A model generated the notes under the pieces. The model ran no database searches. It saw only the letters and a list, made by a program, of their open reading frames with translations, and had not been told where the DNA came from. A stretch of 64,000 nucleotides of DNA, taken from NCBI GenBank assembly GCA_905221605.1, contig CAJNDS010002746.1:220889-284888 (forward strand). The letters run 5' to 3'. Each line of letters opens with the position of its first letter. Position 1 is the first letter of the stretch. The stretch comes from Symbiodinium natans (lineage: Eukaryota; Sar; Dinophyceae; Suessiales; Symbiodiniaceae). The translations under genes and the position numbers were made by a program. Shown in pieces: positions 55,382 to 63,113 of this stretch.

Positions 55382-55745
55382 ACGACCTTGCCCAGTAAAA
55401 AAAAATGACCTTGCCCACCAAAAAAAGTGACCTTGCCCAGCAAAAAAGATGACCTGCACAGTAAACAAATGACCTTGCCAGAAAAAAATGACCTTGCCCA
55501 GTAAAAAATGACCTTGCCCAGTAAAAACATGACCTTGCACAGTCAAAATATGACCTTGCCCAATAAAAGAGTTACTGGGCAAGGTTATTCTGTTACTGGG
55601 CAAGGTCATTTTTTTTACTGGGCAAGGGCGTTTTTTGGGCCGAACGACCTTGCCCATTAAACAAATGACCTAGGCCAGTAAAAAAATGACCTTGCCCGGT
55701 AAAAAATGACCTTGCCCAGAAAAACGGCGACCTTGCCCAGTAACT
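55382..55745. repeat. About 20-bp minisatellite with an internal inverted block
   Basis: Roughly nine forward units of ATGACCTTGCCCAGTAAAAA (55382-55570), then three inverted units (TTACTGGGCAAGGTCATTTT, 55571-55636), then five forward units (55647-55745). Open minus frames (LLGKVIF-like) are repeat translations. Confidence 0.9.
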
Positions 55746-55861
55746 CCCCAACATTTGAATTATATGTATGAAAGAGAGGTTTAGGGTTTGGGCCCCAATA
55801 AAGGGCTAGGGTCTAGGGTTTAGGGTTCAGGGTTTAGGGTTTGGGGTTTAGTTGTAGGAGG

Positions 55862-55910
55862 GGGTAGTATAATCCCTATGAAGGACTGCTAGTAGAAGGG
55901 CGAACATCCC
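55862..55910. mobile_element. Fold-back element family C, copy 3, right half
   Basis: About 49 bp (AAGGACTGCTAGTAGAAGGG, CGAACATCCC) match the right half of the 54082-54179 copy. The left half is missing. Confidence 0.5.
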
Positions 55911-56135
55911 AACTTCAGGGTCTGGTGTTTGGGCAATGGTTTTGCTTAGGAACTGGGGCTTGGGGTCTCTAAGGCTCAGGGTTAACCCTAAGCCTTACAC
56001 CCAAAACTGCAAACCCTTTGGGTTTGTTTGTTTTCACATATTTAGGGGTCTAGGCCGGGCAGTTAGGATTCGGCATTAAGCTGAAACTGGCCCCAAACGA
56101 CCCGCGAGCCTTCAGGGCTTTCAAGGTTCTGGGGC

Positions 56136-56138
<3 letters not shown>

Positions 56139-56234
<96 letters not shown>

Positions 56235-56410
56235 AGAGAAAGAGAAAGAGAAAGAGAAAGAGAAAGAGAAAGAGAAAGAGAGAGAGAGAGAGAGAGACAG
56301 AGAAAGAGACAGAGAAAGAGAAAGAGAAAGAGAAAGAGAAAGAGAAAGAGAAAGAGAAAGAGAAAGAGAAAGAGAAAGAGAGAGAGGGAGAAAGAGGGAG
56401 ACATATATAT

Positions 56411-56443
<33 letters not shown>

Positions 56444-56510
56444 GACTATATATATATATATATATAGACTCTATATATATATATATATATATTATATATA
56501 TCTGTACGCT
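56139..56510. repeat. (GA)n, (GAAA/GAGA)n and (TA)n compound microsatellite
   Basis: (GA)n to 56226, AGAAAG hexamers to 56400, then (TA)n with two TATATAGACT interruptions (56402-56510). Confidence 0.95.
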
Positions 56511-56549
56511 CCCCCCCCATGATCCACACATTTGGCCTCGGGAGGGGGG

Positions 56550-56750
56550 GAGGGGCCAGAACTCCAGATTCCTGGAATACCGGGCCCCGGACTACCTCCA
56601 GACTCCAGACTACAGATTTCCAGAAACTATCTGGAGACTCCTCTGGGGTCCCGGTACTCCAGATTCACTCTGGAAATCTGGAGTCTGAAGTCCGGGACCG
56701 CTTTGGAAATATGAAGTCTGGAGTCCGGGGCCCGTGTTCTCCGTATGCAC
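56550..56750. repeat. CCAGATT/CTGGAAATCTGG inverted and direct repeats
   Basis: CCGGGCCCCGGACTACC, CTCCAGACTCCAGACTACAG and ATTTCCAG pair with CTGGAAATCTGGAGTCTGAA and GTCCGGGACC further right. A third partial unit (GGAAATATGAAGTCTGGAGT) follows. Confidence 0.7.
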
Positions 56751-56759
56751 TCTGGCAAT

Positions 56760-57830
56760 GAATCACGAATCACAAGGATAAAATGATACTGCTTAATGGA
56801 AATAAAGAGAAACACACATGAAGGGTACTGCGCTATGTCTCCTATGTGCCATGGACCTTTGCGTATCATGTGGGCGCACCTCTGTTTTGACTACTTAACA
56901 TGCCCAACTACATACACAGGCGGAGTAGAACAAGAAACATGCTTTACTTAAACCAAGCATCGTTAGTTGCAAGTTCATCATCACAAATCCCTTGAACACG
57001 ACACCAAATTTCTGAAACGAGGAAAGCCTCAAAGACATTCTCAACCAACAATGCAAGTTTAACTCTGCCTTCACGAACACTTCTAACCAAAGTCCAAACC
57101 CAAAGTAAACACAACGAGTGTTGCCCTGACGACTAAAGCGCTCAAACCGGTTTAGGCTTTACGGTTGAGGGTTTAGGGTTTAGGGACTCCTACAACCTTA
57201 AAATTCAACCACTCAACTTCAACGCCTATCTCAAACTGAACACTGAACATCACTCCGAAACACTGAACATTACGCTCCAAGACAAGCCTAAATGAAAACC
57301 GTCCTACACTGAAAGTTAAGACTCAATGGATGTTCTCGTCGCCTCGGAAGTTTTGATGTCCAGCGTCGCCTAAGCTCTACCTCACTCTGACGTTGCCAAA
57401 ACGGCAGTGCGTCTGTAGTCTTGAAAAATTCTCTGCGGCATCGTAACACGGAGGAGCACAGCAACGTGAGCACATTCCCTTCACATGTGCCCTTATACCA
57501 CCACGAACTGGTCAAGCGCTTAAGATTCTGATGGGAATAACCCTAGACAAGCTAGAAAGCCAGCTTTTTTTATTTATGATTTGAATACACTTCTTGATAT
57601 GGCTTATGGATACACATACATGCAGGATACGACCGACAGGTATGGTTGTCAGTATGAAATGAATTGCTTCCACTACAGCACATACGAGGCCCCGAGGACC
57701 TTGCGAAGGTTTTGCTATCTGTGGACAGCAAACGAATTCCAAGAGCTCTTGCAGAGATCCCAGAACCAGCAGGAGCTGCGTGGGACTGCGTGATCGCGTC
57801 GCGTGCGTATCTCATCTCACTGTCTTCGGT
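56760..57830. other. Unique AT-richer region without recognised gene
   Basis: About 1 kb with only one ITS fragment (57165-57185). Minus frames 57512-57742 and 57570-57815 and plus frame 57581-57793 are open but show no recognisable domain. Confidence 0.4.
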
Positions 57831-57864
57831 TCAGGGCCAGGGTTTAGGGGGGGGGGGGGTCGGC

Positions 57865-58135
57865 GTATCGGAAATCATATCTGTTTGCGGCCACTGCTCC
57901 AGAATCATATCGGAAATCGTATTGGCTGGGCCGACCCCTTCCAGAATCGTAATGGAAATCGTATCGGCTTGGCCCCCCCCCCTTTCGGAGTCGGATTGTG
58001 CATCGTATCGGCCTGGACGACCCCCTTCCAGAATCGTATTGGAAATCGTATCGCCAGATCGTATCGGTTTTCCTTTTACAGAAGAGGAGAAGCCAGCCTC
58101 CAGGCGATACGATTCCCCGATACGAAAAACGACAC
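57865..58135. repeat. Degenerate tandem repeat around ATCGTATCGG
   Basis: About 50-60-bp units containing CCAGAATCGTATTGGAAATC, GTATCGGC and GACCCCCTT recur four times. The motif appears inverted at 58105-58128 (GCGATACGATTCCCCGATAC). Confidence 0.75.
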
Positions 58136-58139
58136 GATT

Positions 58140-58336
58140 TCCGCGCCCCCCCAAAACCCCCCCCAACCCCCGCCACACCCGCCCCAGACCCCGCAACCCC
58201 CCCCAACCCCGCCCCCCCCACCCCCCCACCCCCCCACCCCCCACCCCCACCCCCCCACCCCACCCCACCCCCCCCCCTCCACCCTCCAACCCAACCCAAC
58301 CAACCACCCCCAAACCCCCCCCACCCAAACCCCCCT
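58140..58336. repeat. C-rich low-complexity block
   Basis: About 200 bp almost entirely C with scattered A (CCCCACCCC), a G-quadruplex/i-motif candidate. Pro-rich and Gly-rich frames across it are not genes. Confidence 0.9.
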
Positions 58337-59106
58337 TGTTGCGTTGGCGCACTGTCTGGGGAAAGAAGGTGAGGGTTTAGGATTGTAGGGTTTAGTGTTT
58401 AGGGCACGTTATGCTGCGGCCTTCAAAATTGCGCAGAGTAAACATATCTGCCTTCTGTATTGACATAACCTGTGTGTCAGTCAACCATAGAAGTCATATC
58501 TGCCTTCTGTACTGGCCGAGACTATGTATCAGCCAAACATATTGAAAACCATATCAAAAAAATGTTTGGACATGTGCCAGTTGTATATATTTTCAACATC
58601 ATAAGCTTAAGAGACACACTGGTAACCTTATTCTGTAGGAGCTGTTCTAAGACTGCACACATCGCTTCCCTCACTCACACCCTCCAACTCCAACGCCAAG
58701 AATGACCATGAATTCAGGGAGCATAGGGGTTTAGGGATCAGTCACTTTTGCTTTGGGGGGAGTTTCCTCGGTAGCTGTAAGCGGGGTTTGAAGATTTTGA
58801 AGTTAGAAGCAGGGCCGAAACACGAAACGCGAAACCCTAAACCCGCCAAGGAGTGCAGTTGCATCGACCGAAAGTCCTTGCGCGAGGTGGGTCATCCTCG
58901 GGTTCTGTGTGGGATTTGGGACTCATGGTTTAGAGTTAAGGGGTTTATAGGGTACCAAACCCGACAAAGCCTACACAACCCCCGCCCCCCCCCCCCCTCC
59001 CTCCCCCAAACCTCAAACCCTAAATCCAAACCAAACGACTTCCTCTCACAGCCCTAAGCTGTAAGGACTCTTAGCTTTTTTTAGGGCGCTGAACCCGCAG
59101 ACCAGG
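58337..59106. other. Unique DNA without recognised gene
   Basis: The approximate direct repeat CATATCTGCCTTCTGTA(T/C) occurs at about 58444 and 58496. Otherwise unique, with a C-run (58988-58998). Confidence 0.4.
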
Positions 59107-59379
59107 CTACATAAGGCTGTTTGCATGTGAGCTGTAGGGTGAACCACGCAGCCAACCATCCAAGCGTGCCTTGGCGGCAATGGCATCGTAGTGGCTGTCA
59201 ATGAGTTTCTTCGTGTCAATCAGCTCGGCCTGCGGGGGAATTTGCTCTTCGGCCTGAGGGATTAGGAACAGGCTTAGAGTTTCGCAGGGCTGGCCAAAAG
59301 AAACCTCAGAAAATGACATCAGCCAACCAACAGCAAAGCCAACTCTTTTTCGAGATTTCCAGCGCCAAATCTCAGTCAT
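59107..59379 (-). CDS. Possible 90-residue ORF or terminal exon downstream of the three-ORF block
   Basis: This ATG-initiated frame lies 205 bp beyond the third ORF on the same strand. The product starts MTEIWRWKSRKR, has a hydrophobic stretch (VGFAVGWLMSFSEVSFG) and ends in a charged helical region (ELIDTKKLIDSHYDAIAAKARLD written in pieces: ELIDTKKLID, then SHYDAIAAKARLD). The composition looks protein-like rather than repeat-derived. A pyrimidine-rich stretch ending in CTGTCAG upstream on the minus strand could be a splice acceptor, so this may be the last exon of the same transcription unit. No family is recognised. Confidence 0.35.
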   Translation of the reverse strand: MTEIWRWKSRKRVGFAVGWLMSFSEVSFGQPCETLSLFLIPQAEEQIPPQAELIDTKKLIDSHYDAIAAKARLDGWLRGSPYSSHANSLM

Positions 59380-59584
59380 TGTCCAGCGGCCACCTGGCAG
59401 AAGATTCTTAAGTTCAAGGCTTCCAGGCTTTTGGTCGGCTTAGGAATGAGGCTGGTTTGTTGGGCGACGAATTTGAAGGTTTAAGGCATGGATTCAAACT
59501 GACAGAGAGGCCCACTTGCGAACTCCTTAAGTTGATCAAACACACTTCAAATGGAGCTCACACAGATCTCAGTCCCCTCTTTTT
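59380..59584 (-). other. Spacer or possible intron between third ORF and downstream ORF
   Basis: There are 205 bp with no open frame of note. On the minus strand it contains GGCCTCTCTGTCAG, an acceptor-like polypyrimidine/AG sequence. A donor could lie at the end of the third ORF (TTTGGTGCAG). Splicing is inferred only. Confidence 0.2.
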
Positions 59585-60319
59585 TCATCCAACTGCACCA
59601 AACTCAGCGTCAGCTGATCCTTTGCCCGACTCTTCCTCCATGCTCTGCCAGAGCTCGTCGCGTGTTTTTTTCCAGGCCAACCCCTCATCAGAGGCCATCC
59701 AGTCACTCATCTTCTGGCGCTGAGTCGACCTCACACCCTTCTGTCCTCCAACGAAAGCAGGCAGGGCTTCGATATTCAGTCGGTTGCGGCGGTGCGACAC
59801 CACACGTTGCAAAGCCTCACGAGTTTTGACATCCAGCTCTAGCGGGGCGTGAACATCACGATGCATGGCCATCTTTTGGGCAACATTCTTGTAGAGGTCG
59901 GCCAAACTATCCAAAGCCATGCCATCCTCGTCTGCACTTGGCAGGGATTGCATGAAAGAACGCTTAGCCTTCTCGTTTGAAAGCGCCAACCGTGAGTCCA
60001 AAGATATATTGCCTGTGCGTGGAGCCCCTCTTTGCACACGCCTTGCTCGGGCACTCTTCTCGCTAAAAGGGTTTTTGTTTACCAGAGCAGCCACGACACC
60101 TTCGATCAGTGACTCGTCCCGCTGCCCACCAATGGCCTCGACGCCCTCGATCCTCAATCTCAAGCGGTCAGCAATTCTAGCAGCTGCCATGCACGTCTCA
60201 CCGTCGCTCATGTCATGCAGGTAGCTGCCTACCCGCTCGCAGCTGCTGGACGCTGATTGGGAGGCGCAGGAAAGAGTTAGCATGAATGCTACATGCCAGC
60301 AGTGGGTGCGCTTGGTCAT
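59585..60319 (-). CDS. Uncharacterised 244-residue protein with signal-peptide-like N-terminus, third ORF of the block
   Basis: The ATG at 60319 lies inside the ATGA overlap with the preceding stop codon. The frame is open further upstream without an ATG, so the start could instead be an intron junction. The first 27 residues (basic MTKRTHCW, hydrophobic HVAFMLTLSC, small ASQSAS) resemble a signal peptide or anchor. The remainder is hydrophilic. It contains a short basic segment (SARARRVQRG, about 89-98), an acidic/helical middle (SADEDGMALDSLADLYKNV, about 128-146), and a C-terminal basic-then-acidic stretch (RQKMSDWMASDEG to MEEESGKGSAD). Its position immediately downstream on the same strand suggests a role linked to the two preceding ORFs. 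Function is unknown. Confidence 0.55.
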   Translation of the reverse strand: MTKRTHCWHVAFMLTLSCASQSASSSCERVGSYLHDMSDGETCMAAARIADRLRLRIEGVEAIGGQRDESLIEGVVAALVNKNPFSEKSARARRVQRGAPRTGNISLDSRLALSNEKAKRSFMQSLPSADEDGMALDSLADLYKNVAQKMAMHRDVHAPLELDVKTREALQRVVSHRRNRLNIEALPAFVGGQKGVRSTQRQKMSDWMASDEGLAWKKTRDELWQSMEEESGKGSADAEFGAVG

Positions 60320-61416
60320 ATTGACATTGGTGTAGCAATGGAGATAACATGAACTACAAGTGCCCATCTTTTGGCAAAGGGTCCCCGCACCAATTTGACG
60401 TACTCTCCAGCCTCGAGAAGGTCCTGTGGCTCCCCGTGCCAGCACTCCAAGCACTGTGGTCGCACTGCAAACGTTGCCTCCTCAGCAGGCTGAACCAACA
60501 TCCGGCAGATGGTGTCGATGATGCACATAACACCACTGCTGTCAAAACATGACTTTGAAACCCGGAAAAGCGCGGTCAAAAGGCGCAGGCGCATGCGTGG
60601 CGGCGCCACCAAAGAAACATGACATTGCTCCACTTTCTCCCGGCAACGTTCCTTTTGTTTGGTCAGGATCGCTCGCAAGACACGATATTGGCGTTGCGCC
60701 TCTTTTTGCGATGGCCAAGACTTCTCCACATAGTCGAAATCAGGCCAATGCGTGCCAGCATCTACCTGAGACTTGAAATGGAGCCTGAGGCGCTCCAAGG
60801 CATCATACTGTTCCTGCGTCGGGGACCCAGCAGCAATCAGTTTGTCAAAGTCCCAGCAGCAGCTCATGTCGGGCAGGAGCTTCTGCAAGTGGCGTGGCAC
60901 GCCGATGTCAGTCCAGTACGCAGTATATGATTCATGCAGGGCCTTCAGGAAGTGATCATTTGCCTGCGCTGCTCGTTGCAGCAGTCGCTGCACTTCTGGT
61001 TCAAAACGTGATGTCTCGCACGCTGGCAAATGTTTTCGAAACAAAGACACACCTTGAAGAGCCGGCCGCGCAGGAGGTCTAGGAAACGTCTCATAGCGTA
61101 GTGGTACATCGATTGGGCGCAATCTCGCTTGTGCCTTTGCAGTCTCAGGGCTCAGGCTGGAAAAGGCAACCCACTCTGGAACTGCAACTCGGCGCTTCCG
61201 CCGTCTGAAGGTCAGTGGCACCGGCACATACTCACGCTCTTTTGAACGACGGCTGCGGCACCAACAGCGTGGGGTGACGCAAATTGTGTTTGCAGCCAGG
61301 TTCGTAAAGACTTGAAGGTCCACTGCCTGAAACTGACGCAGAACCAGAATGTCGAAGAAATGTCGCATAGTCTGGGGGAATCTGCGGCCCATTTTGCTAA
61401 AGCGCATGGCCCTCAT
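60316..61416 (-). CDS. Uncharacterised 366-residue basic protein, second ORF of the block
   Basis: The ATG at 61416 shares its A with the TAA of the upstream ORF; a second in-frame ATG follows nine bases on. The N-terminal 50 residues are hydrophobic/helical (FFDILVLRQFQAVDLQVF). They are followed by a Cys/Arg-rich patch (TPRCWCRSRRSKERE, about 48-62) and a strongly basic stretch (FRRRKRRVAVPEW, about 70-82) that could be a nuclear-localisation or nucleic-acid-binding segment. Residues 140-270 look helical or coiled, with many Gln, Arg, Leu and Glu. The C-terminal 100 residues contain several Cys and the sequence AGEYVKLVRGPFAKRWALVV. It may be the C-terminal half of the same ancestral protein as the 565-residue ORF, split by a frameshift, or a separate reinitiated cistron. 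Its TGA stop overlaps the ATG of the third ORF (ATGA). I recognise no family. Confidence 0.65.
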   Translation of the reverse strand: MRAMRFSKMGRRFPQTMRHFFDILVLRQFQAVDLQVFTNLAANTICVTPRCWCRSRRSKEREYVPVPLTFRRRKRRVAVPEWVAFSSLSPETAKAQARLRPIDVPLRYETFPRPPARPALQGVSLFRKHLPACETSRFEPEVQRLLQRAAQANDHFLKALHESYTAYWTDIGVPRHLQKLLPDMSCCWDFDKLIAAGSPTQEQYDALERLRLHFKSQVDAGTHWPDFDYVEKSWPSQKEAQRQYRVLRAILTKQKERCREKVEQCHVSLVAPPRMRLRLLTALFRVSKSCFDSSGVMCIIDTICRMLVQPAEEATFAVRPQCLECWHGEPQDLLEAGEYVKLVRGPFAKRWALVVHVISIATPMSI

Positions 61417-63113
61417 TAAGTGCTGCAAATCCTCGTGGGGGCTGTATAGTGTTGCAAAAGCCCAATGACCGCAATCAATCTACGGATCTCATAGAGCAAG
61501 TCAACGTCTTCCAGCACTTGCTGCTGCTTACGTGCCAACGCCAACTCTGTTGCCCAGGGCAGCGACTCTTGCTCTTGCACGGCGAGGGTGAAGGGACGCT
61601 GTCTGTTCATAACATCAGAGGAAAGCAGCGTGAAGAAGAGGAAGTCAGGAGCCAGCAGCCTTCGGCCAAGGACAAGGAGACTGCTCTGAGATCCAGCGCC
61701 ATGTCCTGCCTTTCGACGAGCGAGACGCGCGTGCAGCCCAATAGCATAGCGTCGGAAGTTCCGCAGGACATTACTTGCCACCAATATCAGGGACTCACCT
61801 TTGCGAGTCCCTCCCATGTTGGCCGCAGCTGGTGTCTGCTCCCCGCCTTCGTCGCCCAGGAACCCAGAGACGGCCCTGAGCAGCACCCGCCCACAGCCAA
61901 AGCCGAATTGTTGCGACATGCCGCGTGCCACAGCAAACAATTCCTTCCCAAACTCCGATTGCTCCAGCGCATACTTGAAAGCAGCTTCGGAGCGATGAAA
62001 AGGGTCCCATACAACGTTCTGCTGACCAACCGATTCGGGGTAGATGGCATCGGCTACAAAGTTGGCAGCCCTGGTCGAAGCGTGACGCTGCAAGGGGCCG
62101 CCTGCTGTGACAGCTCCGTCGCCTCCGAGCATCGCCACAGCTCTGGCACGAAGATGGGCCAGACTCAAGTTTTTGCCAGCGAGACAGCTAAGAACCACAG
62201 TGCTCTGCAAAGTCCAGCTGATGGGCATCCCAAGAAGTATGGTTTCAGGCAGCCTGTGTATGGTGACACAGCTGACACCATAATCACCTGAAAGGTTTCT
62301 GCTCTGCAGAACATACCGTCGCCCACAGACAATGGAGATTGGTGATAAAACTCCAAGGCCGGGCAACTTCTTGAAGAGGGCATCCGCTTGCAGAAACTCA
62401 AAGAATTTTGCGGATACAAATTCACAGAGTCTCAGAACCTTTTTGGACGCGAACTTCTCGCCAACGTCCACTGAATATAACCGGAGTTTCTGCAGCGATT
62501 GGACAAATTCATCGTCTGGCCGTGCGTGACAAGAGTTGTGGATGGCCTCACGAACAAGCAGTGTGAGGACTCTCTTGCGGTGTTCCTCCTTGGATTCCAC
62601 TCGGTCGTCCTCCTTGTCTGGAACATCATCTGCTGCTGCCCTCCCCAGGACAGTCCACCCAGCATTCTTCACCTTGTGGAACACAAAACTGACGGTATTC
62701 CCAGGCAGTCTCAACAGCCGAGAAGCGGCTTTCGCTGCTAAAGGCCGAACATCATCTGACACAGAAGGCAAGGAAGGAAGTTTCTGGCAGATCTGCTGAA
62801 GTAAGTGCCGGGGCAGCTTTGCAAGGTTCAAGTATACATTTGTCAGCAAGACCTGCCCTTGTGCAAGAAGAGCCTGCCGCTGAGACACATAGCCACCCAC
62901 ATTGACTCCGGCACTCCATCCCAGCTGGTCCTTCTGGGACTGTTCTGTCTGTCCCGACTCCAGATCAACTACAACAAAATCACTCGGAGCAGGTGGCTCA
63001 TGCCAGTCAATCTCAAGGCCAGGGCCGGCTTGCAAGGGAGACAGGGCTTCACCGCCCAACTCCAGAACGGAAGGATCATCCTCATCCTCTTCAACAATCT
63101 GTATACAGGCCAT
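61416..63113 (-). CDS. Uncharacterised 565-residue protein, first ORF of a three-ORF block; possibly transposase-derived
   Basis: This is the longest open frame in non-repetitive DNA in the window. It starts at a true ATG in a CCCATGG context (63113) and stops at TAA (61416). The N-terminus is acidic (VEEDEDDPS, residues 7-15), and a second acidic stretch lies at about 161-178. The rest is mixed and helix-rich. Residues about 330-376 hold GGDGA, then a gap of about 35 residues, then WDPFHRSE. This spacing loosely recalls the second catalytic Asp and the following H-containing strand of hAT-like RNase-H folds, but no complete catalytic triad could be assigned. Residues 440-530 are hydrophobic/helical (LILVASNVLRNFRRYAIGLH). 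There is no signal peptide or obvious membrane span. The stop codon overlaps the next ORF's ATG (TAATG), suggesting one mRNA or one frame broken by an indel. The telomere-like repeats that litter the window are absent here. Coding status is fairly secure; function is unknown. Confidence 0.72.
   Translation of the reverse strand: MACIQIVEEDEDDPSVLELGGEALSPLQAGPGLEIDWHEPPAPSDFVVVDLESGQTEQSQKDQLGWSAGVNVGGYVSQRQALLAQGQVLLTNVYLNLAKLPRHLLQQICQKLPSLPSVSDDVRPLAAKAASRLLRLPGNTVSFVFHKVKNAGWTVLGRAAADDVPDKEDDRVESKEEHRKRVLTLLVREAIHNSCHARPDDEFVQSLQKLRLYSVDVGEKFASKKVLRLCEFVSAKFFEFLQADALFKKLPGLGVLSPISIVCGRRYVLQSRNLSGDYGVSCVTIHRLPETILLGMPISWTLQSTVVLSCLAGKNLSLAHLRARAVAMLGGDGAVTAGGPLQRHASTRAANFVADAIYPESVGQQNVVWDPFHRSEAAFKYALEQSEFGKELFAVARGMSQQFGFGCGRVLLRAVSGFLGDEGGEQTPAAANMGGTRKGESLILVASNVLRNFRRYAIGLHARLARRKAGHGAGSQSSLLVLGRRLLAPDFLFFTLLSSDVMNRQRPFTLAVQEQESLPWATELALARKQQQVLEDVDLLYEIRRLIAVIGLLQHYTAPTRICST

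Noticed and set aside
55315-55657. Frames reading LLGKVIF / GQGHFF repeats
   Set aside because: Translation of the 20-bp minisatellite, with no flanking protein-like sequence.
55382-55745. CRISPR-like array
   Set aside because: Units are contiguous with no unique spacers, partly inverted, and the context is eukaryotic.
56063-56531. Leu/Ser-rich frames on the minus strand
   Set aside because: Translation of (GA)n microsatellite.
57831-58388. Pro-rich plus frames and Gly-rich minus frames up to 238 codons
   Set aside because: Driven by the C-rich block and the ATCGTATCGG tandem repeat; all frames are open.
61449-62291. 280-codon plus-strand frame opposite the 565-codon ORF
   Set aside because: Antisense shadow: amino-acid composition is poor and the minus-strand frame is longer and continues into adjoining ORFs.
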